64,000 nt of DNA from Gammaproteobacteria bacterium (lineage in GTDB: Bacteria > Pseudomonadota > Gammaproteobacteria > Pseudomonadales > Azotimanducaceae): contig VXPO01000093.1 in assembly GCA_009839505.1 (NCBI GenBank), forward strand, positions 60,240-124,239, in the 5' to 3' direction. Positions 18,344 through 28,500 of this stretch are shown piece after piece. The stretch's first letter is position 1. Every line of letters starts with the position of its first letter. Below the pieces are notes generated by a model that saw only the letters and a list, made by a program, of their open reading frames with translations, was not told the origin of the DNA and did no database searches. The position numbers and the translations under genes are program-made.

Positions 18344-18738
18344 AGACCCGCACGTGGACCGCGGTCTGGGTCGACGACATGCCCCCATCGCTCGAGCCCG
18401 GCAATCTCTACATATCGGTGAAGCACCGACTGACAGAGCACCTCTGCGCCTGCGGCTGCGGCGCAGAGGTTAGCCTCCCACTTGGCCGGAGCGAATGGCG
18501 CATCGAATACGACGGCGAGTCTGTCAGTGTGAGTCCGTCCATAGGCAATTGGCGATTGCCGTGCAGGAGCCATTACCTTATCGAAAAGGGCCGTACGCGC
18601 TGGGCTCTCGCCTGGACGGTGAACGAGATTCGAATGGGACAGGCGAGAGACCGTAAGGCAAAGACCACCGATATCGCGAGAAAACGAAGAAAGGCCCATT
18701 GGTTGAGCCGCATTCTGGACCGGTTCCGCCGACCGTAG
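18340..18738 (+). CDS. DUF6527-like small protein of the Ubl operon
   Basis: I choose TTG at 18340, which overlaps the E1 stop (TTGA) and has GGAAAGGGGA upstream. That gives 132 residues. The signature is EHLCACGCGAEVSL, then PSIGNWRLPCRSHYLI and TRWA: a CXCGC cluster and a later CXSH that could bind zinc or form a catalytic site. The C-terminal 40 residues are very basic. Small proteins of this type recur beside E1-like and ubiquitin-like genes in bacteria. A peptidase or deconjugase role has been suggested for comparable operon members, but I cannot assign it from sequence. It is the last gene of the operon. Confidence 0.72.
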   Translation: MKTRTWTAVWVDDMPPSLEPGNLYISVKHRLTEHLCACGCGAEVSLPLGRSEWRIEYDGESVSVSPSIGNWRLPCRSHYLIEKGRTRWALAWTVNEIRMGQARDRKAKTTDIARKRRKAHWLSRILDRFRRP

Positions 18739-18874
18739 CGCTTTGTCTCTCAACGACGTCTCACATCCCGATTACCCACAGACAGGCCATGCTTTGATGT
18801 TCAGCCATCGCGCTTCAAGTCCACTACCTTGAGCCGAATCTTTTCTTTCGAGCCTTCCGATTCATTCATCCTTT

Positions 18875-19072
18875 TCAGCGCCGCTTAGAAATGATTCTGA
18901 TCTTTCCTCCAAGTGCTGTAGTGGCTCCTATGTGTGGGATAGTGGTGCCTCTCGTGAATCTCAGTGCCACCTCACCCCCATACGGGTTCTTTCGGTAGGT
19001 GGAGTATGATTCGACAAACAAGACCAGCCACAGCGTCGTGATAGAAGCGCGTGAGACTCCTCCCAAGCTCAC
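18875..19072 (-). CDS. Small ORF of doubtful reality (65 aa)
   Basis: A 65-residue frame in the 576 bp interval between the Ubl operon and the LacI-type gene. It contains a hydrophobic stretch (TTLWLVLFVES) and ends GGKIRIISKRR. The stretch is less GC-rich than the surroundings. Another minus-strand frame overlaps its upstream end (RMRELGRSLTRFYHD), which suggests a frameshifted remnant rather than a working gene. No family recognised. Confidence 0.2.
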   Translation of the reverse strand: MSLGGVSRASITTLWLVLFVESYSTYRKNPYGGEVALRFTRGTTIPHIGATTALGGKIRIISKRR

Positions 19073-19149
19073 GCATTCGCTTGAGATCCGTTTCTTTCGC
19101 TTGCGTCAAAGGACCTCTCCCGAGCTTGGAGACAATGACTGAGGGATCG

Positions 19150-19265
19150 TTCCTCGGATCGGAGAAGCCAGCGCGATGACGCCGACGTACGTTGTGCGGG
19201 TCAACGGCTCGACGAACTTGTGACTGGTCAATTGCCACATTGGATGGCACAGCACGTCTTTTCGT
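19150..19265 (+). pseudogene. Fragment homologous to the N-terminus of the island helicase gene
   Basis: Bases 19150-19219 align with 7978-8048 inside the helicase gene at roughly 85 percent identity by hand count, with one single-base deletion. In frame, the fragment reads DDADVRCAGQRLDEL, then LPHWMAQHV, against DDVEVRCAGQRLDEL and LPPCMAERV in the intact gene. Neither the start nor the rest of the gene is present. It marks the right edge of the island. Elsewhere in 18739-19314 I see only the doubtful small ORF and no clear terminator or RNA gene. Confidence 0.75.
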
Positions 19266-19314
19266 GGGCGCGCCCCAACGGGGGTAGGATCAAGGTCGTA
19301 GAAGTGCCGGGACT

Positions 19315-20424
19315 CTACGAACGCGTCGGGGCTCGCGCATAGGCCGTGCCACCGAACAACCGTCGTTCCGAGGATCGGGGACCGGTTCTCGCAACCGACG
19401 GGGCGCCATCCGCCTTGGGTCCGCTGGAACCCCGTACGATCAGCTCAGGTTCGAGCAACTGCGATGTCACGCGGTTGCCGCCGATCAGTTCCAGCAAGGT
19501 CTCTACCAGAACGTGGCCGGCCCGCTCGGTGTCCTGTCTCACCGTGGTGAGCCCGGGCATCGTGTAGGCGATGGATGGAACGTCGTCGAAACCCACCACC
19601 GACACGTCCGATGGAACGCTCAAACCCCGTTCGCGAAGCGCGCGCATGGCTCCCATCGCGTTCAGGTCCGTCGTACAGAAGACCGCGCTGAACCCCTCGG
19701 CCCGATCGATCAAGCGTTCCGCCGCCTCGTAGCCGCCCTGTTCAGACGGGTTCGCCGTGGCATGCAGTCGCGTGAGGACACGCTCGCCGGCCTCGTGCAG
19801 CGCCTTCCGATAGCCCGCATGGCGGGCCTGGAATTCAGGGCAGTCGTTGGAGACGTTGCCGATGAAGGCGATCCGCCGGTGGCCGAGTTCGAGCAGGTGC
19901 CGGGTCGCGATGTAGCCGCCGTGTTCGTTGTCGCAGCCGACGAAGTGGCCGGGCTGGCCGTCGATCACCGGGCCCCAGGTCACGCAGTGGGCGTTGTCGA
20001 GCAACGCGATCTTCTCGATGTAGTCGGTGTAGCCGCCGTAGCCGAGCATGATCACGCCCTCGGCCTTGTTGCTGTTTTCGTAGTCGACAATCCAGTTGTC
20101 GCTCAATTGCTGGAAGGAAAGCAGGATGTCGTAGTTCATCTTCGACGCGGCCTTGGTGATCGTGGCAAGCATCGACAGGAAAAACGGATTGATCTCCGAT
20201 CCCATTTCGGAGTCGTCATGGACGAGCAGCGCGAGCGTGCGTATTTGACGCGAGCGCAGACGGCTCGCAGAGCTGTTGGCCTTGTAGTGGTTTTCCTTGG
20301 CGATTCGGAGAATTCGTTCGCGGGTCGCAGGATTCACGAGCGGACTGCCTCGCAAGGCGCGCGACACCGTGGACTGGGACACCCCCGCCAGTTCCGCGAT
20401 CTCCGAGGCGGTCACCCGGTTCAT
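19315..20424 (-). CDS. LacI-family transcriptional regulator of alpha-glucan use
   Basis: 369 residues beginning MNRVTASEIAELAGVSQSTVSRALRG, the LacI helix-turn-helix plus hinge, followed by a periplasmic-binding-type effector domain (SVVGFDDVPSIAYTMPGLTTVRQD). The frame is open far upstream, but the helix-turn-helix fixes the start at 20424, where the ATG overlaps the amylase stop (ATGA). It is therefore co-transcribed with the amylase and divergent from the pullulanase. It probably binds TGCATACGTTTGCA at 22442 and responds to a maltodextrin. A 25-residue C-terminal tail (RSSERRLFGG) is outside the usual fold. The family is certain; the effector is inferred. Confidence 0.9.
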   Translation of the reverse strand: MNRVTASEIAELAGVSQSTVSRALRGSPLVNPATRERILRIAKENHYKANSSASRLRSRQIRTLALLVHDDSEMGSEINPFFLSMLATITKAASKMNYDILLSFQQLSDNWIVDYENSNKAEGVIMLGYGGYTDYIEKIALLDNAHCVTWGPVIDGQPGHFVGCDNEHGGYIATRHLLELGHRRIAFIGNVSNDCPEFQARHAGYRKALHEAGERVLTRLHATANPSEQGGYEAAERLIDRAEGFSAVFCTTDLNAMGAMRALRERGLSVPSDVSVVGFDDVPSIAYTMPGLTTVRQDTERAGHVLVETLLELIGGNRVTSQLLEPELIVRGSSGPKADGAPSVARTGPRSSERRLFGGTAYARAPTRS

Positions 20425-22256
20425 CGCAGTTCCAGGATCAGGAAACCCCGACCGGGAACGGTGATCGTCGGGTCGAGGCCGACGATGCCACCGGTGAGAA
20501 CATCGACGCCGAGGTTCGCGCCGTAGAGCGACTCGGCGAAGCGGTCGACCGGTACTTGTGTGGCATCGGCATTCTTGTTGACGAGCACCATCACCCGGTC
20601 GCTGTCGGTGTGGCGGAAGTAGACATAGATCCCGTCGGCGGGTGCGTAGTGCGTCAGGTGGCCGTGGTGCACGGCGTCGGACGTCTTGCGCCAATTGAGC
20701 AGACGCTTCAAGAACCGTTGCGTTTCGGCGACTTCGGCGGACAGTCCCTCGCCGGTGAAACCGTTCACGGGATCGCCTGCCCAGCCGCCGGGAAAGTCCA
20801 CCCGCATCACCCCGTGCGAGGCGTCGGGCGGGTGGTCGATGAGGACTTCCGTGCCGTAGAGGAGCTGGGGGATGCCCCGGGTGGTCAGCACCATCGCCAT
20901 CGCCATCCGGAACATGTCCATGTCGCCCTCGAGTTGGCGGTAGATGCGGTGCATGTCGTGGTTGTCGGCGAACACCAGCAGGTTGGCGGGATCGGCGTAA
21001 AGGAAATCCGCCACCAACGCCCGGTAGAAGACCACGATGCCGGTGTTCCAGGTCTCGTCCTCGGCGAGGCTTGCCCGCAGCGCGATCTGCAAGGGGAAGT
21101 CCATCAGGCTCACGAGGTCGGACTCGTAGCCGTCGTCGCGCGCCTTGCCGCGTTGCCAGTAGGCGATGATGCCGGGATTGTTGTTCCACTCCTCGCCGAC
21201 GACGTTGAAGTTGGGGTATTCGGTCATGACGCGCCGAGTCCAGTCCGACAGGAAGTCCTTGTCGGCGTAGGACCAGGTGTCCACGCGGATCCCGGACAGG
21301 TCGGCGTACTCGACCCACCAGATCGCGTTCTGGATCAGGTAGTTCGCCAGATGGGAATTCCTCTGGTTGAGATCGGGCATGCTGGGCACGAACCAGCCGT
21401 CCACGAAGGTGCTGCGGTCGATCTCGGCGGCATGGGGATCGTGCAGGGGTTCGCGGATGTGGTTGGTCGGCACGAAGCGGCCGTGGTTGATCCAGTCGCG
21501 GGAGGGCAGATCGTCCATCCACCAATGGCTGACGCCGCTGTGGTTGGGAATCAGATCCATGATGATGCCGATGCCGCGTTGCCTCGCCTGCGCGGAAAGT
21601 TCGCGGTACAGGTCGTTGTCGCCGAGCCGGGGATCGACCCGGTAGTAGTCGGTCGTTGAGTAGCCGTGATAGGAGAACTCCGGCTCGTTGTTCTCCAGCA
21701 CGGGATTGAGCCAGATCTGCGTGTAGCCCATGTCCGCAAGGTAGTCGAGATGGTCGATGACACCCTGGAGGTCGCCGCCGTGGCGCCCGTCGGGATTGGC
21801 TCGGTCCGCCGCCTCGAGCATGGTCTCTACCGTGTCGTTGGTCGGGTCGCCGTTGGCGAAGCGGTCGGGCATGACCAGGTAGAGAACGTCGGCGCTCGAG
21901 AATCCGGTTCGCTCCGCCGAGCCCGGACGGCGTTCATCGAAGCGGTAGGAGATCGTCGATTGGCCCCCGTCCGGATCCCGAAAGCGGATGTCGCAGGTGC
22001 CGGGCTTCAGGCCGGGCGCAAGTTCCAGCTCAAGGAAAACGTAGTTCGGGCTGTGTACCGTGTGCGTCTCGACGAGCCGGACGCCGGGGCACGCGAGTTC
22101 AACGTCGAAATCCGACGCGGAGTCGCCGTGGACCATGAGCTCAAGCCCGGGGTGCTCCATTCCCGCCCACCAGGACGGCGGCTCGACGCGCTCCACGGAC
22201 GCGGCCGATGCGGTACCGACGAGCAGGGCCAGCAGGACGTACGGGCAACCGCGCAC
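20421..22256 (-). CDS. Secreted GH13 alpha-amylase / cyclomaltodextrinase-like enzyme
   Basis: 611 residues from a GTG at 22256 that gives a clean signal peptide (RGCPYVLLALLVGTASA). The frame continues upstream to 22418 but without a plausible leader. An N-terminal beta-sandwich (residues 25-120) precedes the GH13 barrel: IMDLIPNHSG, GIRVDTWSY (nucleophile Asp), NVVGEEWNN (acid/base Glu) and FADNHDM. The layout resembles periplasmic or cell-surface neopullulanase/CGTase-like amylases that cut linear or cyclic maltodextrins. It overlaps the LacI-type gene and is divergent from the pullulanase, so one intergenic region probably controls both arms of the locus. Confidence 0.88.
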   Translation of the reverse strand: MRGCPYVLLALLVGTASAASVERVEPPSWWAGMEHPGLELMVHGDSASDFDVELACPGVRLVETHTVHSPNYVFLELELAPGLKPGTCDIRFRDPDGGQSTISYRFDERRPGSAERTGFSSADVLYLVMPDRFANGDPTNDTVETMLEAADRANPDGRHGGDLQGVIDHLDYLADMGYTQIWLNPVLENNEPEFSYHGYSTTDYYRVDPRLGDNDLYRELSAQARQRGIGIIMDLIPNHSGVSHWWMDDLPSRDWINHGRFVPTNHIREPLHDPHAAEIDRSTFVDGWFVPSMPDLNQRNSHLANYLIQNAIWWVEYADLSGIRVDTWSYADKDFLSDWTRRVMTEYPNFNVVGEEWNNNPGIIAYWQRGKARDDGYESDLVSLMDFPLQIALRASLAEDETWNTGIVVFYRALVADFLYADPANLLVFADNHDMHRIYRQLEGDMDMFRMAMAMVLTTRGIPQLLYGTEVLIDHPPDASHGVMRVDFPGGWAGDPVNGFTGEGLSAEVAETQRFLKRLLNWRKTSDAVHHGHLTHYAPADGIYVYFRHTDSDRVMVLVNKNADATQVPVDRFAESLYGANLGVDVLTGGIVGLDPTITVPGRGFLILELR

Positions 22257-22441
22257 CCAGACGGGCACGGCCTGGTCAGGCGTGTTCGTGGAACACACGG
22301 AATTCGCGGACAACCAAAGCCTCTCGCTGTCGCCAACGTTCGGCGAAAAGCGTAGCACAGGCCCTCGGACAGCTCGGACGCGACCGCTTCGCGGTCGCCC
22401 AGTGACGAGCCGATACACGTACCGCCGGCCAGTAGGGGCGA

Positions 22442-22455
22442 TGCATACGTTTGCA
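22442..22455. promoter_or_regulatory. Putative LacI-family operator
   Basis: TGCATACGTTTGCA is a 14-bp near-palindrome centred on CG with a single mismatch from perfect symmetry, matching the general form of LacI/MalR-type operators. It lies in the 280 bp between the divergent amylase and pullulanase starts, 82 bp before the latter. An 8-bp stem with a TTC loop lies at 22380-22398 in the same interval. No other gene is seen there. Confidence 0.5.
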
Positions 22456-22536
22456 GTCGCTTTTTCCTTGCGAGCGTTGATTCACCATGCTAGGTGTGCG
22501 CGATTGCGTTTCGGTGACGCCGGTGGACACCCTCGG

Positions 22537-25500
22537 ATGAGACTCGGACCTGCCCGAATACTGGGCCTTGCCATCATATTCGTGTCGTTCCTGGCCACTG
22601 GCTGCGGTGGCGGAAGCGGGGCCGGCGGCGACCAGTCGCCACTCGTTGTCTGCGACGACGACGAGATCCTTCTCGACAACGGTCAATGCGGGCCCAAGCC
22701 CGTGCTGGTCTGCGAGGCACCCGAAGTGGCCGTGGACGGGCGCTGCATCATTCCGGACAAACCGACACCGAAGTACACCCCCGGACCCAACGAAGCGGTC
22801 ATCTACTACAACCGCCGCGACAAGAACTTCGACGGCTGGGTCCTGCACTTGTGGAACAACGGTTGCGAAGCCGGGAGTTGGGATCCGGAACGCATCACCC
22901 TGCGCGGCCCTGGCGGAGACGCGGACTACAGCTACGAAGGCACGGGAACCAGTTGGCCGGACGGTCCGCCGCCGAACTACCCGCACTACCTCGACGGCGA
23001 CGTCGATCCCATCTATGGCGCTTACTGGGTTCTGCAGCTCCAGCCGGACGCCGTCTGCGGGAACTTCATCATCCACGGCCTGGCGGGCGCACCGCAGACC
23101 GTCGACCTTCGCATCAACTTCTCCGAAGACACCTCCAACCCGTACCGCAACATGTACTGGGTGGTGGTCGACTCGACTCTCGCGGAGGGCGAACTGCGCG
23201 AGGCCAGGGCGGCGGCGGAACCGATCTGCATCAACGACGTCTGCGAGGAGTACGAGGCGCCACCGCTGGCCATCGAGGACCAGGCTGCCCACTGGATCGA
23301 CGCGGATACGATCGCGTGGAACCGCACGCTGGCCGACGTCGAGCTCTACGCGTCGCTGGACGGGACGCTCACCGTCGAGGCCCAAGGAGAGGGTGAGGCC
23401 GCGGTCGGCGTGGTGACCGGCGGCGACCTCGCGGCGATGCTGTCGACGACGGCGTTGACCGAGGCGCAGCAGGCGCGATTCCCTCACTTGGCGGACTACG
23501 AGGCCTACGCGCTCAATCTGGACGTCGATCGGGTCAAGTCGCTGCTCACCCACCAGCTCTGGATCGTCGGCACCGACGCCGAAGGCAATCAGGTCGGCAC
23601 GCAGCTGCAACTGTCCGGCGTACTCGACCATCTCTACACGAGAGGGTCGGACGATGCCGACGAGGCGACCCTGGGTCCGGTCTACGACGGCGGGTCCATC
23701 AGCTCCAGCGTTTGGGCGCCGACCGCCCAGGACGTGAAGCTGGTGATCTACGACCAGCGGCCGGACGGCCGGCTGGCCTACGAGGGCGAGTCGGCGATGT
23801 CGCTTGACGACGACACCGGTATATGGAGCGCGTCGGGCGGCCGGGACGACTGGGACCGCAAGTACTACCGCTTCCTGGTGACCGCCTACCACCCGAGCGA
23901 AGGCAAGGTGCTAAGGCGCGAGGCGCGGGATCCCTATTCGGTGAGCGCCTTCACGGGCTCGCTGATGTCCCAGTTCGTCGATCTCGACGACGCCGATCTC
24001 AAACCGTCGGGATGGGATGGCCATTCGGTGCCGGATGCGACCGCACCCGAGGGGGCCATCATCTACGAGGGCCACGTGCGCGACTTCAGCGCCCGGGACT
24101 CGAGCACCCCGGAGGCGCATCGCGGCAAGTTCCTGGCGTTCACGGCAACCGGGTCGGTTCCGGTATCGCACCTTGAACGCTTGGCCCAAGCAGGGGTCAC
24201 GCACTTCCACGTCCTGCCGGCCTTCGACGTACGCTCCATCCCGGAAGACCCGGCGAGCCAGGTGAACCTGGACAACGCCATCTTCGAACTTTGCCGGCTG
24301 GACGACTCCAACAAGGAGCTGTGCCCCGGAGACGTCCGCGACGAGACGGCCATCATCGACAAGCTCAGCGGCTTCGATCCGGCCACCGACGAAGCCCGCA
24401 GGCTCATCGACACCATCCGCGACATCGACGGCTTCAACTGGGGCTACGACCCGGTGCTCTACAACGTCCCCGAGGGGAGCTACTCGACCGATCCCGCGGG
24501 GCCGGCACGCATACTGGAAATGCGCGCCATGCACCAGGCACTCCACGGCATGGGCCTGCGCGTCGTGCTGGACGTCGTCTACAACCACACCTCGGACGAG
24601 GGTGCCGACGGCTCCTTCTCGGTGTACGACCGGATCGTCCCCGGCTACTACTATCGCCGCAATCCCACCACCGGCGACGTGGAACGCGCCAGCTGCTGCA
24701 GCGATACCGCCGCGGAACACGCCATGATGGCGAAGTTCATCGCGGACTCGGCCGTGTTCTGGGCCACCCACTACAAGGTGGACGGCTTCCGCTTCGACTG
24801 GATGAGCCTGCATCCCAAGGCGGTGATGGAGGATGTCCTGGCCGCGGTCCGTGCCGTGGACCCCGATACGTACGTATATGGAGAGGGTTGGGCGCCAGGC
24901 ATAGGTACCGCACCGGAGGTCTTCGAGTTATCGACCCAGGCCAATCTGGCAGGCACGGGCATCGGCACCTTCAATGACCGCATGCGGGATCGCCTCCGGG
25001 ATCTGTCGATCTCCAAGGAGGGCGACCTCACCCGGGTGCGGGCGGGTCTTGCCGGCAACCTGGCCGACTTCCAGTTGCTGCTGGACTCCGGCGTGACCAT
25101 CGCCGCCGGCAGCGACGGCGGCTACACGGCGGATCCCCAGGAGAGCGTCAACTACGCCTCCGTACACGACAACATGACGCTGTGGGACGAACTCAACCGG
25201 GGCGGCGTTCTGCCCACCGGCACCGAGTCCTCCGGCGACCGGGCGCGGATGGCGGCGCAGGCTCAGTCGCTCGTGCTGCTGAGCCAGGGTGTCCCCTTCG
25301 TGCACATGGGCGGCGACATCCTGCGTTCGAAGTCCTTGAGCCACAACAGCTACAACGCGGGCGACTGGTTCAACACCGTCGACTTCACGCTGGCCGACAA
25401 CAACTGGAACGTCGGTCTGCCTCCCGAGGGCCCGCCGGATGCCGACGTGCTCGCAGCCATCGAGGATATCAACGCCGATCCGACCGCGGACGACATCGCG

Positions 25501-28500
25501 GCCTCGCTGGCGATGTTCGAGGAGTTCGCGAGCATCGCCCAGGGGAGCCCTCTGTTCAGCCTTGAGAGTGCGGAGGAGGTCATCGATCGCGTCGGCTTCC
25601 ACAACGTCGGACGGGAGGCCCAGAGCAACCTGATCGCCATGAGCATCGACGACGGCGTCGGCGTGGTGACCAACACCCAGGATACCGAGCGGGCCGATCT
25701 CGATCCCGATCACGACGCCATCGTCGTCGTCTTCAACGGCGCCTCACAAGCCCAGTCCGTCACGATCCGCACGGCTACCGGGTTCGCGCTGCATGGCGTG
25801 CAGCAGGCGTCTCGGGATGCCGTGGTGCAGGGCGCGAGTTTCGAGGCCGACATGGACGGCAACGGCACGTTCACCGTACCGGCCCTGACAACCGCTGTGT
25901 TCGTCAAGGCACAGGGCGAGATGCAGGGCACGGGACTGTCCGCCTTCGTCACGTCCGGCTTCGAACCGCCGGTGCCCTACGGCGACACCGCGATCTATCT
26001 CCGGGGTCAGTTCAACGGCTGGGGAACCGGCAACCAGCTGACCTATCTCGGCGGCGGCAGCTACGAAGGCTTCGTGTCGCTGGATGCCGGCGACTACCTG
26101 TTCAAGGTGGCCTCGGCCGACTGGAGCACGGTGGACATCGCCGCGCCGGAGGGGCAGGGCGCAATTACCGTCGGCGTCCCGGCGACGCTGTCGGCGGTGC
26201 CGCAATTGCCGAACCTGTCGATCAGCGTGCCCGCTGGTGGAGAGTACCGGTTCGTCCTCGACGCGCTCAATGCAGGTGCACCGGTCCTGACCGTGACCAA
26301 CGCCCGGACGTTCCCGACCGAGGTGTTCGTGCGCGGTTCGCTGAACGGCTGGGGCACGGACGACCCGCTGGTCTACGTCGGCCAGGGCAACTACCAGGCC
26401 ACGATCGCCGTCGAGGCCGGTGACCATCTGTTCAAGGTCGCCTCGTCCGACTGGGCGACGGTGGATCTCAGTGCGCCAGGCGAGGGCAGCGTTCCGATCG
26501 AGCTGAATACGGCCACCGCGCTCTCGGGACCAAGGAATCCAAACTTCGCGATCACGATCCCGACGACCGGCGAATACCTGTTCACGGTCTCCGCGGCCGG
26601 CTTCACGTCGGACGACGAGGGCCAGCGCGGGGCGACGCTGTGGGTGGCCGCTGACGATCCCTATAGCGACCCCGGGGTCTTCCTCCGCGGCAGCTTGAAT
26701 GGTTGGGGCACGGACAATCCCATGACCTTCGCCGACCGGGCGCGCTACCGCACGACGATCGACCTCGATGCGGGCGACTACCTGTTCAAGTTCGCCAGCG
26801 AGGACTGGTCGACCATCGACATCGGCGCATTGGACACCAATGTGATCGAAGTCGGCGTGCCGACGCCGCTCGACGGTGCCGGTCGCGCGCCCAACCTGAT
26901 GACCACGATCGCGGAGGCGGATTCCTACACGTTCACACTGGACGTGAGAACAGGTGTGCCGGTGGTCACCCTGTTGAAGTCCGCCGACGTGCCGCCGGAT
27001 CCGATTAACGCGGAGCCGGTGCTGGTGGAGCCACTCGACTTCCAGGACACCGGGGGCTACGAGTTCGAGGATGATGCGATGATCGTCACGATGGTCGTCG
27101 CGGATCCGAACGACGCCGCCAACTTCGCCGCCCGGAGCACCCGCGGCGCGGGCGCCGCAACGGACGCGGGCACCATCCACCGCCCCGGCGGTGCGATCGC
27201 CTTCAGCGAAGACGACAACCACTTGGCGGTGGATGTCTACACCGACAGCGGTGCGGGAACGGTCGCCCTCTCGGTCGGCAGCGGCGACGCCGCGGCCAGC
27301 GTGCTGACGGCGACCGCCGAGTACACCGGCAGCGGCGCCTGGGAGACGCTGTACTTCGACTTCTCGGCCTTCGTCGCGGGCACGGTCTACGACTGGCTGA
27401 AGATCGTCTTCGACCACGGAGTCGCCGGCGACGGCGGCGACTGGTATTGGGACAACGTCCGCGTCAGCGGGCCGCCGCCTGGGGTCGCGCCGCCGTACGG
27501 TGCCACGGCGGTCTACGTTCGGGGTTCGATGAACGGCTGGGGCACGGATAACGCGCTCACCTACATCGGCCGAGGCGTCTACCAGCTTGACCTGGCCGTG
27601 GAGCCTCAGGACGACGGCTCGGACCACCTCTTCAAGATCGCCTCCGAGGACTGGTCGACGGTCAATTTCGGAGCCCAGAGCGAGGGCGACACCGTGGTGA
27701 CATTGGAGGCTGAGCGCACGCTGGCGGTGACGAATCACAACCTGACGCTCGCCGTCGCCGCGTCCGCCAACTACCGATTCCGTGTCGATGCGAGCGATCC
27801 GGCCGCGCCGATCCTCACGGTGAGCGATCTCGCCGCGGCACCCTACGGGCACGGTACGGACCAGTCGTTGGTCTACATACGCGGCGCATTCAATGCATGG
27901 GGCACCGACAACGAGGCCCGCTATGCCGGCGCCAACGTCTACGAGGCGGTGATCGTCATCGAGCCGGGCGACTACGAGTTCAAGGTGGCCACGGAGGACT
28001 GGGCGACGGTGAATCTCGGTGGGGGAAGCACGAACACGGTAACCATCGGCACGGGCTTCGACGACTTGGCGGACGGCGGCGCCAATCTCGCGCTGGCGGT
28101 GGCCGAGGCCAACGAGTACCTGTTCACCCTGGACGCATCGGCCGCGACGCCGACGCTCTGGGTGGCACCGTTCAAGCCGTTCGGCACGACCGAGGTGTTC
28201 GTCCGCGGCAGCATCAACGGTTGGGGAACCGACAATCCGGTGGTGTTCAAGGGAGGCGCGCGCTATGCGGTCCACATCGCCGTCGAGGCGGGCGACCACC
28301 AGTTCAAGGTGGCCTCCGAGGATTGGGCGACCGTCAACCTCGGCGCGGCGTCGGGGGCGTCCGCCCAGGTGTCTCCAGGTGAGACCTACAACGACCTCGC
28401 GCAAGGCGGCGACAACCTGGCCATCACCATCGATGCGGCAGGGACGTATCGATTCCGGGTCGACGGGTCTAGGAACGTCCCGCCGGCCCTGGTGGTCGAG

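Noticed and set aside
18739..19314. tRNA or attachment site at the right end of the island
   Set aside because: No cloverleaf with a CCA-type acceptor, and no direct repeat other than the helicase fragment, could be found by eye.
20425..21525. Long N-terminal extension of the LacI-type gene, read through the amylase
   Set aside because: The helix-turn-helix begins exactly at 20424; everything upstream is arginine-rich noise opposite or overlapping the amylase codons.
22380..22398. Rho-independent terminator upstream of the pullulanase
   Set aside because: The 8-bp stem lacks a following T tract and lies upstream of both divergent genes.
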